Source: Prorocentrum cordatum (Eukaryota > Sar > Dinophyceae > Prorocentrales > Prorocentraceae). Taken from it: a stretch of DNA of 64,000 nucleotides. Both the position numbers and the translations under genes were made by a program. Positions 11,310 to 22,016 of this stretch are shown here, piece after piece; the first letter of the stretch is position 1; every line of letters starts with the position of its first letter. The stretch spans positions 564,712 through 628,711 of the forward strand of contig CAUYUJ010019282.1 of NCBI GenBank assembly GCA_963575745.1, read 5' to 3'. The notes beneath the pieces were generated by a model. That model saw only the letters and a list, made by a program, of their open reading frames with translations. It searched no databases and was not told where the DNA came from.

Positions 11310-11902
11310 ATGGATCGTGGACTTGACTCTATAACGATAACCGCCGCACCTGGCCAAAACGAGGATGCAGATGAGGGTTGGGGTGGCGTTGACCTCGTTG
11401 ACATCGACGCACCACCTGATAATGACCCATATGATGCCGAGGTTGAGGCGCCAGTCTCAGCGACCGAGCGACTCAAAAAGAGCGCAGCCTCCCTCTCGCA
11501 CCTACTAACTCACACTCCAAAAAAACTTCGTTGCTCGGTGTGCAACTAGGCAAAGGCCGTAAGGCGCAAAAAAAAAAAAAAAAAAAAAAAAACGCAAGAT
11601 AAAGGGATGAGGATACCTCGACCATACGCGAACCTTACAACGTTCGAACACCTGACCACAATGAATCACGGGCTTGCGATGGATGACCTATCGCGGGGGC
11701 TCCACGACGAGACCGCGCGCGTGACTTTTCGCGACCGGGCGACAGATTTCCTAGCAGAGCAGGGCGTGCACCATAAATATGCGGCTCACGTGTGTTACTT
11801 TTTGATTAAACGCAGAGTCCCAGGTGAGAAGTTAAAATATTGTTATACAGGCGGTGCCAAAGAACTTGCACGCGCGCGCGGTGAATTTAGGATTGCTCAT
11901 GA
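11310..11902 (+). pseudogene. Integrase, N-terminal part, outer element
   Basis: HLLTHTPKKLRCSVC at about 11500-11548 is the second half of the HHCC zinc-binding domain of copia integrases. A run of about 23 A follows. The catalytic core begins at about 11607 with FEHLTTMNHGLAMDDLSRG and continues DRATDFL. The segment KYCYTGGAKELA corresponds to the second catalytic Asp (usually YTDGAKEL), here Gly, so the enzyme is dead. The frame reaches FRIAHD and is then interrupted at 11902 by the nested insertion. The integrase resumes at 30031 with HDPTIPG. Confidence 0.65.
11898..11902. repeat. Left CATGA target duplication of the level-2 insertion
   Basis: CATGA here and at 30031-30035 fall on the same His-Asp codons of the outer integrase. 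Dropping everything between, plus one copy, joins FRIAHD to PTIPG in frame. A 5-bp duplication fits an LTR element or some DNA transposons. Confidence 0.5.
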
Positions 11903-12314
11903 CTTGACGCGGGCGGAGGTGGTGCGACTTGTTGGGCGGGCCGAAGTGAAGCGACGACGACGGCGACAAGAAAGACGACAACGACAATAAAAACTACAAT
12001 ACTACGACAATATTACGACAGCATTCGGTGACCAGTAACTTCATATTCATGGATCCAACATCGAAAACCATGGGCCCCTCCTCCTCGCCGCCGACTCCCA
12101 TCCGACCTCGGCGCGTTCCTGCCACCTCCTCCTGTGACCTCCTCCGCCCGACTCTTCCCCCTCCTCCCCCTCCCGCCCTAGCCCCATGCCCACCGTCCTC
12201 TGTTCTGGGCGGCTCGGGGCCGCCAGCGGCCGCCGGGAGCTCTCGCGGCTCGCTAAGCGCGCCCGCGCGCCGCTCCCGGGGAATCCAGGCGTTGTCTACC
12301 ATGTCTTATTGTTG
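11903..12314. mobile_element. Left part of the level-2 inserted element
   Basis: DNA between the broken outer integrase and the inner LTR. It starts with 48 bp of unique sequence, then an ACGACA-rich array (11951-12021) whose reverse complement resembles the ATTGTC-rich array at about 29909-29970 on the far side. It continues as pyrimidine-rich and then GC-rich sequence. No ORF was recognised. With 29372-30030 it would form an element of about 1.07 kb. Confidence 0.4.
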
Positions 12315-12618
12315 TGTCTCCCCACCGGCGTCGTCCCCAGATAACAAGGCCCCCCCTTTCTCCGTCAGCTCAGCCACGGTCCCAGTGCGATCTCTGATCG
12401 CGCAGTACACACACTTGCACTCGTGAGAATAGAGAGGAGGGGCATGAGTCTCGGGATGGGATGGATGGTGAGTGGCTGAGGATTAACAACAAGTGAGTAG
12501 ATGAAGTATGGCCTTGAGCCAAAATGGTTGAGGAAGGGGCCCAATTCCCGACTGCGCGGTTCAAGTCCAGGGGGCGAGGGTTGCTCCCCTATCCTGACCA
12601 ATGAGCTAGAGGCGTTCA
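12315..12618 (-). repeat. 3' LTR of the inner copia element
   Basis: It aligns over its full length with 29072-29371 in the same orientation. I count about 22 mismatches and one 4-base gap by hand. On the minus strand the repeat starts TGAACGCC and ends GGGGAGACA, the TG...CA ends expected of an LTR. Similarity stops abruptly at both borders. It contains a spliced-leader-like sequence at 12513-12534. Confidence 0.8.
12513..12534 (-). other. Spliced-leader-like sequence in the 3' LTR
   Basis: The minus strand carries the 15-base core CCATTTTGGCTCAAG exactly. With the seven bases before it, 19 of 22 positions match the dinoflagellate spliced leader. It lies in the sense orientation of the element, about 85 bases into the LTR. 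Confidence 0.75.
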
Positions 12619-12873
12619 GTCTCACAGTCCCGCAAAAAATAATGCACTTGATGCGGGAGAGGGTCTTTCGCCCCCCGCAACCAATGGCTTGCCCGGGAAC
12701 AACTCTGACCGAGACAAGCAAATATGGAGGGCGCCCTCCTTAAAGGCTCTCGAAAATTCAGCGCGGCAGAATGGTCTCGTCTTGCTGTTCTGCAACACCC
12801 GTAGAGGCTCTGGCCAAGGGCGTTCTCACTGGGAGCATTCACCGGCACTGAGAGCTGGAAAAGATGGGGCCAT
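12619..12873. other. 3' untranslated part of the inner copia
   Basis: Sits between the RNase H stop side and the LTR. No gene and no convincing polypurine tract were seen. A CCCGC...GCGGG inverted repeat spans about 12628-12658. Confidence 0.4.
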
Positions 12874-13716
12874 TCAAAAGCACAGCGCACGACACAGCCT
12901 CCGGCTGGGTCCGGACAAGGAGCAGAAACAAAGGGAGGGAGCCGACGAACCTAGTCCAGCTGCCTCTTCGACGCGGCCCTCCTCGCGCTTCTGCAAGGAC
13001 TGCTCCTCGGCCGTGAGCCGAAGGAGTCCTGATTTCAACAGATAGAGCTGAGCGGCGTTACACTGAGCCATCTCTGCTTTGGTGAGACAATCGGCCGGAA
13101 GGAGCGGATGAGGCATCCATCGCATCGACGATCCGATCCGATCCATGGTGCCCCGGATGACCGCTAAGTCTATCTCAGCTCGGCGGTCCGACTTGGCTCC
13201 GGAGGTCAGCTTGGATAGGGTGTCGTAGATCCCCTTTGCGTCGACGACGCTCGCGAGGTCGGCTGGCCGGGGAGGACCTAACACTTCGCGCTGGTCTTTC
13301 AACAGGGCGACGAAAGGACCAAGATTCTCGCGCCAGCGCTCGTTCACCACTTTTCCACAGGCAACGTCCAGCAGGAGAATCTGCAGCCATTCGGCCTCCC
13401 CCAGAGCACTAGAACGAGCTGAGGTCCCCCCGGCCAATGTTGACGCCATTTGGCGTCGGAGTTTTCCGGGCCTCCAGACAAGCGGGGCAACTCGGGCCAG
13501 GGGCCCGTGGGCAAGCGAGTTATCGGCCACGTAGATTTGCCAGGCTCCCAGAGGATGCTGAGGCCCCCATTTGTCCTCGGCCCCCACCCCCACCCCACAA
13601 TCACTCGCCGTCGCCAGCACGAAGCCGTCTGGCTTAAACCGCCAGACGATGATCGGGAGGGAGACTGTCGACCTAAGATGGTCGACCATCTTGTTGGCAT
13701 CCAGCAAAAGCCTCAC
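12874..13716 (-). pseudogene. RNase H domain, inner copia
   Basis: An open frame of 280 codons. ASDCGVG near residue 38 corresponds to the D-A-S catalytic start of copia RNase H. GAWQIYVADNS, PLVWRPGKLRRQMAST and GEAEWLQILLLD follow, the last with the catalytic acidic pair region. VVDAKGIYDTLSK, RRAEIDLAVIRGTMD and PADCLTKAEM complete the domain in order (the usual end is ADxLTK). Residues after about 235 look like read-through into a 3' region. It degraded the RNA of the RNA-DNA hybrid in the parent element. It is one of the best preserved parts of this element. Confidence 0.75.
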
Positions 13717-13788
13717 ACACGGGCCGTTGACTCTCGTAGCTAAAATAGATGCCGTTCCCGCGGCCTCGGCGCGGGTGCCCCTGCCAAC

Positions 13789-14879
13789 CTAGACGAGGCC
13801 CCTAGAACCCGCCACCGCCCCTCCGACCAGAGGGCCCGCATGATCTCCTCTACGTCCTCGGGCCAAGGGGATCTCGTGAAGCTGTTCAAGAATGCATTTC
13901 TCTTGATCGACCAAAACTCGATCCACAGTGAGCCGAAGTCCGCGGCCTATGCGTTCCACCCCCGCGGCGCCCAGAAGTTTCATCTTTCCGATTGCGAAAC
14001 GTTCCTGGAAAGGGTCCAGGTAAAGGTTATATTTCCCCTCTCTGAACGTTATGGCCCAGTCGTCTACCCCCACCAGCACCTGCGCCTGCAACTCGCCGCG
14101 GGCTCGCTCCACGAACCAGCAAGGGTCGAGCTTAGTGCGCTCGAAGCACCGCGACTTCATGAAATTCGCCGCGGCGCGGTGAGAGGCGAGCGGCGCGTCG
14201 TCTAGGCCGTAGACGGGCGCTATCAGTTCGATGGGTGAACCGGGCGGAACCGGGACTCCATCGCACGGTTCCACAAACACTCGGCCTCGAGCACACTTAA
14301 GGGGTTCGGACTGACAAAAAGCGCGTTGCCCCCAATAAATGGTAAGGCAGTACACTAGAGACGTCACAAAAAAACAACATGAGGGCCTCCATGCACGGGG
14401 TAGGGGCGTGGACTTGAAGTTCCGCCGTGTCTTCGTCTTGATGGCCCCGAACATACCATCTTGACTTAGCTTTCTCCTTCGAAAAAGGTCCGCTCCCGCG
14501 GTTTCCACCTCCGAACCATGCGACTCGAAACGATCCGGCTCGGGAATAACCCGCGAAGCTCGTTGGCTCCCTTGGGGGGGGGGGGGGGGGGGGGCACTAT
14601 CACGGCCTTGGTTCCCTCGGATATGGCTTTCCATTCGTTCGCATCTGAGATGTCGAACTCCCTTTTCTCTTCCGGGCTGAGACGCTTGCATTGAACCTCA
14701 GCGCCTCGATTGGCCAGGAAGGAAAAGGAAACGGACCCGTCTCCCCCGGGGATGATTTCCACGTCGGCGTTTCCGATGGCGTAAGTCTCACTAGACCCGC
14801 CCCACCCCTGGGGCTGGATTTCCTGCTCTAACTGGCCGAGAAGGTAAACCTCCTCGTCCATGTGGGCAAGAAGGGTCAT
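13789..14879 (-). pseudogene. Reverse transcriptase, inner copia
   Basis: Two overlapping frames (14879-14466 and 14691-13789) give the copia RT in order. First come LSPEEKREFDISDANEW and PSRIVSSRMVRRWKP, the N-terminal fingers region. Then AFCQSEPL (usual AFLQ) and PVYGLDDAPLASHR, the YGL...AP motif. DPCWFVE and VGVDDWAI at 14050-14073 close the set, the last being the YVDD box with both aspartates kept. A run of about 20 G at 14575-14594 encodes a polyproline stretch near the frame change and is the likely cause of it. Further losses lie between 14400 and 14466. The LINE sits just upstream of this block. Confidence 0.75.
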
Positions 14880-14906
14880 AGCCGCGACCCCGCCGTTCTC
14901 GGCGCG

Positions 14907-14920
14907 GTCTCCTCCTTGTG
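14907..14920. repeat. LINE target-site duplication, left copy
   Basis: GTCTCCTCCTTGTG, identical to 22017-22030. The next bases differ (A versus G) and the preceding bases differ (G versus C), so the exact repeat is 14 bp. Confidence 0.85.
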
Positions 14921-15240
14921 ACGCACAATACCCAGACCCTCCTCGTGGGATGCGAGGGTCGAGCCCCTTGCTCGAAGCAGATATGGGTGAACGTGGTGCC
15001 TTGGAGTACTTTCAGATGCGTATGTGAAGCCTTTCTGGTACGTTACTGGAACAGGTGCTTGATTCAGGACACTGGTGACGTTAGGGACGAGCAAGAGTTC
15101 GAAGGGTTGCAGTTGCTGACTGTTTCCTCGCCAACCTTCTCTGTGGATGACCCGCTGGAGGGAGGTGGCGATAAAAAAAGGGCTTGCAGGGTTCGAAGGT
15201 GAAAGGGCGCCGCCGAGACCTGTCAAGCGAGATCCAGAAG

Positions 15241-15483
15241 ATGCAGGAGGCTCTCAAATCGCTCGCGGGCAGAGTGGGTGGGAGTTTTCAGACTAGACGT
15301 CAGAAGTCAAAGGCCTATCGAGAACCACGACTTTTGGAAGACGCCAGAGAAATGCTAAGGAAGGTTGATGCGTCGGGCTACCGACCGACGGAGGCGCACG
15401 TTCGCGAACGACTTCTGCAGTTGTTGAGCCGCTCTTCCAGTACTTCTACAGCCGCGGCAGGTGCCGCAGGTGGGACTTCTCCC

Positions 15484-15518
<35 letters not shown>

Positions 15519-16950
15519 CCAGCCGAAGGACATCAAGGTTGTCAACAGCCAGTGGGGACAGGACTGCCCAGTTTGGGCCGCCAAACGGTTGCAGGACTGT
15601 AATTACGAGAAGCCGCCTCTCATTGTGTGCCAGAATGAGAAGGAGTATCATGCTACGCGACGGCGGTTGGACGCGCTTGGAGGCGCCCAGCGGTCAGCCA
15701 CCATTGCCATGCTCAGTGTGCAGCGTGTCTTGGAAGGTTCTTCTTTCGTGGACGTGCTGGTGGAGACGGGCCAGGCGAAAGGCTCGGCGACCCAGAGGTG
15801 CCTCCTGATCGAGCTGGGTCCTTCTCCACCTCGAGGTGCGGGACTACCCGAAGGCATCGTCGACGACACTCCAGTCCAGACGGCTGCCACCCTCGAGACC
15901 GCGCAGGTGCGTCTGACGGTGGCGAGGGACTACGCAGCGGATGACTTGTTCACGCGTGCGGCCCAGCGGCCTGCGTCGCTGGCAGACCTCATCTTCAACG
16001 CGGAGCTTCAGAAGATGGTGTTGAAGGTCAAAGGAGCGCTCAACTATGAGAGCGAGTTGACGTGCCTTTTCATTATGAAGAAGTCCCCCCTCGAGAAGTT
16101 CATGCAGTTTCCTTTGCCACGAGGTGTGTTCGTGAACTTGCAGGGTTCAAAGCTTGTGCCGAGGCGGTTTAAGCAGCGGGATGCGAAGACTGCCGAGGCC
16201 TACCTGGAGCGCGTGACAGTCAGCTCTACTGCAGGTTTTGGGCGGTTGTGCTACCGACCGCCCGACGACGCAGGTTTGGGAGCGTTGACGGACCAGCCGT
16301 TGACGACCGACATTATCCCGAGGTGGTGTGCTCTTAGCACTCCAGACAGCTGGGTTGGGCCAGAAGATTTGAAGGCGTGGGCAACGCAAAGAGGTTTCAC
16401 CAGCATCAGCAAGGTACATCGTGCTGGCCGCCGTCGTTGGTTCTGCAGGGCTGGCTTGGCCGCTGGTCGTTCGGATGCAGATCGAGTATATACGCTTGCT
16501 AGTGGGATCTCTGTCTCGTTGGCCTACAACAGCGCAGGGGACTGGAAGAAGACGCCAGCCTCCAAACCTACTTCTTGGGGGACCGTGCAGCCGCGTGCAG
16601 GACTCCCGACAACGACACCAGATGAGGAGATGGAGCCAACCCAGCCCGCGACAGCCAGTATTGCACCCGCAGGGGGAGTTCCACCTCCTCATGAGGTACC
16701 TGTCGATGGCCGCCAGCTGGGATCGTCGGAAGGCGAACCCCCCAGCAGCGTGCGCGCCGAGCAGCGAAGCCACCTTGGATGGACTAGTTCAAAGATGTGG
16801 AGCGCGGACGCAGTGGTGATTGCTTCTTCCTCTGTATTGGTCGAGCTCTTCGTGATGCTGCGGCCGACCCCAAGCCTCTCGCTGCTGGTGATGATCAGCC
16901 AGGTTGGAAGGTTCAGGCCAAGCTGCGTTTACTCGCCTCGGCGGAGATGA
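15241..16950 (+). CDS. LINE ORF1-like protein with polyglutamine
   Basis: An open frame from an ATG at 15241 (the frame is open from 15184 with no earlier ATG) to a stop at 16950, about 569 residues. Residues 1-90 are basic and helical (RRQKSKAYREPRLLEDAREM). A run of ten CAG codons at about 15488-15517 encodes polyglutamine after a Ser/Thr/Ala-rich linker. The middle is a mixed alpha/beta region with RTVLEGSSF-like and LAGRSDADRVY segments but no zinc knuckle. The last 60 residues lie in the wrong frame relative to the OTU domain that follows. Position suggests an RNA-binding ORF1 role. I do not recognise a defined family. Confidence 0.55.
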
Positions 16951-17741
16951 AGAAGCACTTGAAGAAGTACGGCGTCTCGGCGCAGCAGACTGAGCAGATG
17001 GCGAAGGCTGGTTGCTTGGCGAACACGGCGGCTTTGAAGGCTACAGTTGCGGCGGCCAAGGTCGACATCAACGTGTGGAAGTTCAATGCGACGGACGACC
17101 GCTGGGTACTCTACACGGGCCCGACGGCGCGCTCGGCTTCGAGCAAACGTCCTTTGGTGTGGTTGGTGCTACAGAATACGCACTACAAGTTGCTGCAGGA
17201 GACGTCATCTCTACCGGTGACGGTGGACACTGCATGGCGTGATCAGGCTCTACCTTACCCCGGCATCTTCACAGGTGGTGGTGGTCTACTTCGTGGCGGA
17301 AGGAAGTCTGTTGCCAGTGCTGCTCGAGCCGCGGAGGAAACGGATGCCAGGTCCTGCCTTGGAATCCTACAGTTGTCCAGAGGTTCGCAGAGGGGGGCCA
17401 CTTCATCCCAGAGAGCGCGCAGTTTCTTGGGCATCTCTGAAGCTGGAGAGCCCTCGCCAGAGCTTGACGAGGAGCCTGAGTTCCAGGGCCCTGGTGCACA
17501 TCTACGTTGTCCAACGCCTGGGACGGGATGGACGCCGACAGCCGACAACCACCCACGCCGTCTTCAACAAGCGCGTGCCCATTGGCGATATTGTGTGGGC
17601 GAGCCTCCGCCCTCCCGAGCCCCACCTGGCTCACTTGGTGGTGCTAACAAAGTGACGCAGGGAGCTGCAGCCAGGGCAGCCCGTCGCATGCCCTGGCAGA
17701 AGTACAAGTCGTGGTTCGACCAGTTGCCAACCAAGTTCTAG
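16797..17741 (+). pseudogene. OTU-like cysteine protease domain of the LINE
   Basis: The frame opens with RGRSGDCFFLCIGRALRDAA. It has the G-D-C of the OTU catalytic Cys loop, followed by the usual helix. About 110 residues later comes LVLQNTHYKLL, where His-Tyr matches the C-terminal catalytic His strand (xxHYxxL). Between them is WKVQAKLRLLASAEMKKHL. The frame starts just after an in-frame TAG (16785) and stops with TAG at 17741. It continues in the same frame at 17742, so ORF2 was probably one long frame. OTU proteases are known in some LINE clades such as Dualen; the role is unclear, perhaps removing ubiquitin or cutting the polyprotein. Confidence 0.6.
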
Positions 17742-17747
17742 ATTCAG

Positions 17748-18269
17748 TTGTGCCAGACGTCAGAGGAGGCTGGTGCTACCGCGTGGCGTTCCAACCAGTT
17801 CGCGACGGTCTACACGTGCCCCCGCTGTGGAGGTCAGAAGCCGATTCATCGTCTCCGTTCAGACCCTCGCAGGATGCGCCCTAAGGGATTGACGACAAGG
17901 ATTCAACTACTTGACGAGATCCTTGGCGCCAAGGAGAGGACGAGGCGGAAAGTCATCACTGATCGCATCCAGAAGCGTTCCCGTGATAAGCACAAAGAGG
18001 AGAAGTCGAGGTTGCGACAGGTCGAGTTGATGAAGGACCCTGTGTACAAGGCTAAAGTCCAGGAGCGCAGCCTTAGAAGTGAACGTCGTGTCCGTATGCG
18101 TAAACGAAATGCCCTACGTCGTGCTGGATTTCCCATTCCAAAGTTGAGGCCATGGCGGTTGGTCTCCCATCGTACATCTCGCGAAGTTCTTCGGCATCCA
18201 GCGGCTGCGGGGTCTGCGTCTTCATCGACTGCTTCATCATCTACATCAGCTGCTGCCGCGTCTTCGTGA
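17748..18269 (+). pseudogene. CxxC zinc and basic region of LINE ORF2
   Basis: Same frame as the OTU segment, separated only by one TAG. It begins with YTCPRCGG, a CxxC pair, then a strongly basic helical stretch (KERTRRKVITDRIQKRSRDK and RSERRVRMRKRNALRR), and ends in a Ser/Ala-rich tail. It looks like a nucleic-acid-binding linker between the protease and the endonuclease. No second Cys pair was found, so any zinc site would be partial. Confidence 0.45.
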
Positions 18270-18604
18270 CTATCTTGCTATGCTTCACAATCTTCGAGTC
18301 AGAACGCAAGTCCTGGTTTCGGGTGCTCCTCGAGCTCGAGCCAGGCACCGCTGCCACATGCTGGACATCGGTTAGAACGCACGGGCAGGGACAAGTCCCT
18401 AGGCCCCTCTCTGCCACTCCAAAAAGTTCTGGCGTAAAGAGCGCAAGTCCTGGTCGCGACTGGTTTTTGCCGACGTCTGCTTCCCAGGCTCAGTCGCCAC
18501 AGGCTGGAGTGCCCCCGACGTCGGCCTCAAGGGCGACACCTTGCCAAGCTGATGATCCACTGGTCAGAGGAGGTGACTCCCAGGAGACGCAGCCATATGA
18601 GTCC

Positions 18605-19150
18605 ATGGTCATCAGCACCACTGTTGCCACGCTGAACGTGACATCTCTCACCAAGGGGCGCCTGGAGGAGGCGCTTCGTCATGCCGATGACTGTTCCCTT
18701 CTGTGCCTTCAGGAGCTCCGACAGCGAGAAGAGCGACCTCGATGGGCACTTGAATGTGTCAAGCGGTGGGGTGGTCGGTTGCCTGCTCGCCTCCACCACC
18801 TCCTACGCGTGTTGCCGCTGTTCGCCAAGAAGGTTGTGCCATCGCGTGGAAGCCGAATGCGGTCGGGAAGCTCTCGATCATTCGCGACGCGTCCTTCGGC
18901 CACCGAGTCGTGGGCATCAAGACGTCCAACTGCATCTACTTGTCCGGCTACGGTCCGAATGCCGAGGACCCAGCTTGGCGGACGAGATTTTCACTTTTGC
19001 TCAGAATATTGCGGTTCAGGGTTGCCCACTGTACGTCTTGGGCGATTTGAAGTGGAAGGCGCGCTACAACGCTATGATGGGACCTGACTGGGCAATGTGT
19101 CCACCGACGCATCCAACCACCACAGCAGGTACTACTCCAACGCGGTGTCT
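18605..19150 (+). pseudogene. APE-like endonuclease of the LINE, frameshifted
   Basis: Three frames in succession give an exonuclease-endonuclease-phosphatase fold. VATLNVTSLTKGRLEEAL then LLCLQELR (the Asn and Glu of the N-terminal motifs) runs from about 18620 to 18725. AIAWKPNAVGKL and YLSGYGPNAEDPAWRTRF run from about 18840 to 18990. VLGDLKWKARYNAMM runs from about 19036 to 19080; the usual GDFN is GDLK here, losing the catalytic Asn. At least two frameshifts separate the pieces. The enzyme would nick the target DNA to prime reverse transcription. Confidence 0.65.
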
Positions 19151-19155
19151 CTACT

Positions 19156-20040
19156 ATGGGCCACCTGTACCCGACTTGCAAGCGCCGGAACGTGCAACAA
19201 CTTCCCGGTGCACCGTTTCATGGCATGGTCTTCTACAAGCTGCAGGAGCCGATGTATCACCGACCCCAGCACCGACTGCGCCACACGGCGCTCTACACCT
19301 TCAAAGCTTTTCCAACTCACCATTACCAGCTGGACGCCTTGAGAGGCGAACTGGATGAACGCATGCCGAGCTTGGGTGATCCAGTCCTGGGTGATCACGA
19401 CCAGGCCCCTTTGACGGCCAAGTGGAACCACTGGCATGTTCGTGCGGAGCTGGCGCTGAAGCTGGCCGTGGAGCGCGACTACGTGGCTGTGGAGAGGTTG
19501 AGTGAGCCCGAGAACGGATCGGCCCCTACGACCAAGCCTACTTGTCATGCCGCCCCTCACCGTCTCGCCCAGACGATTGCACTACGCCGACTTCTACGAC
19601 TGCATAGACAGGTCTCGGAGGTGGCCAAGCAGGACCCCACAGCGGCGACGCGCTGCCTGGAGGGTCATAGTTTTGAGCGTTTCGCCCGTGCAGGATGGGA
19701 AGGTCTCTATGAGGTACCACTCTACGGGGTTCCCATGCATGCTGAGGCCTTGGACCTGCTCAGCGCTGGCATCTCCAGGAAACAACGCAGCACTCAAGAG
19801 TCCCAGTCTCGAGAGTGGCGACGTCGGTTCGCTAGCTGGAGCAAGGACATTTACAAGCTTGCCACACCATTGTTCAGGGCTGCTTCACCGACGGCCCCAG
19901 CAGATGTGGTGGAGATGCACAAAGAATGCGAACAGCAGTGGGCGCCCGAGCCCGATCAACATGATGCTGCTGGTCACTTAATTTACATGCTGGCAGGAGT
20001 GGGCTGCGAACGTGGACTTCTCCCAGGCTCGCGAGAGTGA
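19156..20040 (+). pseudogene. LINE ORF2 region between endonuclease and RT
   Basis: An open frame of 294 codons linking the endonuclease end to the RT start. Early residues (HYQLDALRGELDERMPSLGD, QAPLTAKWNHW) fit the final endonuclease strand that carries the catalytic Asp-His (GDHD at about 19390). The rest is helical, with EWRRRFASWSKDIYKLATP, like the segment preceding RT in related LINEs. The frame ends at 20040, shortly before the RT finger motifs, which lie in another frame. Confidence 0.5.
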
Positions 20041-20059
20041 GCATTGGTTGCCGAGTCTG

Positions 20060-21511
20060 GCTCGTTCCGACGCTGTTCTTTCAAAATGTCATGGTGCTCC
20101 AGGTCTTGACGGATGAACTGCCACGGAGCTCAAACTACTACGTCGTTTTTTCCTTGAGATGATCCTGCAGCTGCACGAGCTCTGGTGTGATACTAGCCGC
20201 GAGCGCGTGGACGCTCAGGGCATACTCGACCAGGACACGCTCGATATGGTCTTCCCGTGGCGTGTGATGGGGATCCCAAAAAGTGAAGTTGAATTTCGAC
20301 CCATTTCAGTGGGTTCAATCTTGGTCAGGGTTTGGCTATCTGCACTTTCTGCTGGGATGCCTCAGCCTCCTGACAACCAGTACGCTGGGCGACGTGCGAC
20401 GAGTGCGGCACATGCCATCAGCAGCTGGTTACATTATTGCGAAGTGTCTGAGGCCGGTGCAGAATTGGACTTGAGCCGTGCTTACGACAACATCGACCAC
20501 GCAGTGAGTACCCAGGCTTGTATATGTTCAGGTGCGCCCGCAGCTGGGACGTTTACTGCAGTGGCCGCGTGGAGAGGACCACGATACTGCAGCGTCAACT
20601 CGTCGTTGGCGCCACCTATCTGGGCGACGCGAGGCCTCCCTCAGGGCGACTCGGTGGCCCCAGCAACAATGATCGCGGCCCTGGTGCCTTGGCAGCCGCC
20701 AGCCAGCCACGCCTTCATGGGCGACAGGTCCCTTACGAGTTCGAGAGCCGAGGAGCTCGCCAGGGACCTGAACTACACCCAACACTTCGACACGGCCGTC
20801 GGCTTCAAGGAGAACGAGCGCAAGCGGCAGATGTGGGCCAGGACCGACCAACCAACCAAGCAGATAGAGCACCTGGGGATTGTTGCGACGCCTGCGGATG
20901 CCACCAAGCCGATACGACTACGAGGAGGCTGGGACAAGCTTCACACTGCTATTCGCGTGCTGGGGACGGTGCCTGGTGGGGCCGAGATCCGTGCTCGACT
21001 GGCAGTCGCCTACGTTCGCCCACTGTGGTTGTGGGCATGCCCGCTGGTAGCGCCACCACCATTGCTCACATGCAAATCTTTGTATCGGTCGATCACACGG
21101 TCGACGAACAAGTGGTGGTGCTATGGCCGTTGGTGGGCTCAGCATGTGCATCTACACCCTCGGTTGTCTGGGGCACTGCCTGCTTTCAAAGTGGTTGCTC
21201 AGGAGCGCCTGGTTTGGTCCACATTCCTCGAGCAGGCCATGTTACGCCACGCCCAGGTGCTGGGCCTTACGTTTATTTCGTACGCCGATCGTCGTGGTTG
21301 CTGTCTGGAGGTGGACCCGTTGGACGATCACCGAGTGGTGGGTGTGCTGCAGGGTGTGGTGGATGGTCAGAATCGTTTCTGGACACACCGCCCTGGCGGT
21401 GACCAACGCCATGAGAAGAGGGTTGAGCATGTCCTGCGCTGTGTGGCCAGGATCCGCTGCTTGGCCATGGTCAATGACGCGAGGTTCAACCTGCCGAGAT
21501 CCTGGATGTAG
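20060..21511 (+). pseudogene. LINE reverse transcriptase
   Basis: Upstream of the long frame, CHGAPGLDG at about 20087-20113 is the APGxDG fingers motif. It is followed by TGA where Trp is expected (DGWTATEL). The 450-codon frame from 20159 then gives FRPISVGSILVRVWLSAL (about 20294), DLSRAYDNID with the palm Asp (residues about 104-113), RGLPQGDSVAP (residues about 158) and FMGDRSL (20714). The last replaces the F/YxDD box, so one catalytic Asp is Gly. IEHLGIVA and thumb helices follow. The enzyme cannot be active as written. Confidence 0.8.
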
Positions 21512-21513
21512 AC

Positions 21514-21954
21514 GTGGATCCGGAGTCAAACATCATCTACAAGCGATTTTATCAGCGCCTGACGGGGGACGAGAGGCGACTGGTGCGGATCTTTCGTGCT
21601 GGGGCCGTGTCTTCGGAGACGCGAAGGTGTTCGGGGAAGGACTGCAAACTGCGCGGTGCTACATCCCCGAGTTTCAGACACTACTGGGAGGAATGCCCAG
21701 CGTACCACTGTTCTCGAGTGGGCATTGCGCGTCGTTACGGACATCCACTGGACTGGAGGACTACTGCACCGCGGGCGCTGAGCAAGTCGGGGTGGGTTTG
21801 CCTCTCCGACGCGCCGACGCCAACCTCACGCGCGACCAGGTTGACTGCGGCTGTCGAGATGGCGCCGGTCGTCTTGGGCACCGACATGGACTCCAGACTG
21901 CATCCCCGAGTGGACCACGAACCTTCTCAAGCGGTTCGTGATGCTGGAGGTTAA
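21514..21954 (+). pseudogene. C-terminal zinc motif of LINE ORF2
   Basis: Frame continuing past the RT with a frame change at about 21511. It contains CSGKDCKLRGATSPSFRHYW followed by EECPAY. The spacing of C, C, H and C matches the C-terminal CCHC-type motif of many LINEs, which binds RNA or target DNA during integration. The frame ends about 60 bp before the 3' end of the element. That short 3' untranslated tract has no poly(A). Confidence 0.6.
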
Positions 21955-22016
21955 CTTCTTTCAGGTGGAGGTGCTCCAGAGTTCGGGTACTCCACAGACA
22001 CCATCTTCTTCTCCTC

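Larger units (their letters stand above)
14921..22016 (+). mobile_element. APE-type LINE inserted in the inner copia
   Basis: A 7.1-kb plus-strand non-LTR retrotransposon framed by an exact 14-bp duplication. It carries a short 5' leader, ORF1, an OTU-like protease, a CxxC zinc and basic region, an APE-like endonuclease, RT and a C-terminal CCHC-type motif. There is no poly(A) tail; the 3' end is CATCTTCTTCTCCTC. With one duplication copy removed, the copia linker reads through in frame (PQ then GGD). It appears full length, but a stop replaces a Trp before the RT, the RT box is altered and frameshifts cut the endonuclease. Confidence 0.85.

Noticed and set aside
12540-12618. tRNA-like A and B boxes in the inner LTR
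   Set aside because: The GGTTCAAGTCC word lies on the plus strand while the TAGCTCATTGG word lies on the minus strand, and no cloverleaf forms.
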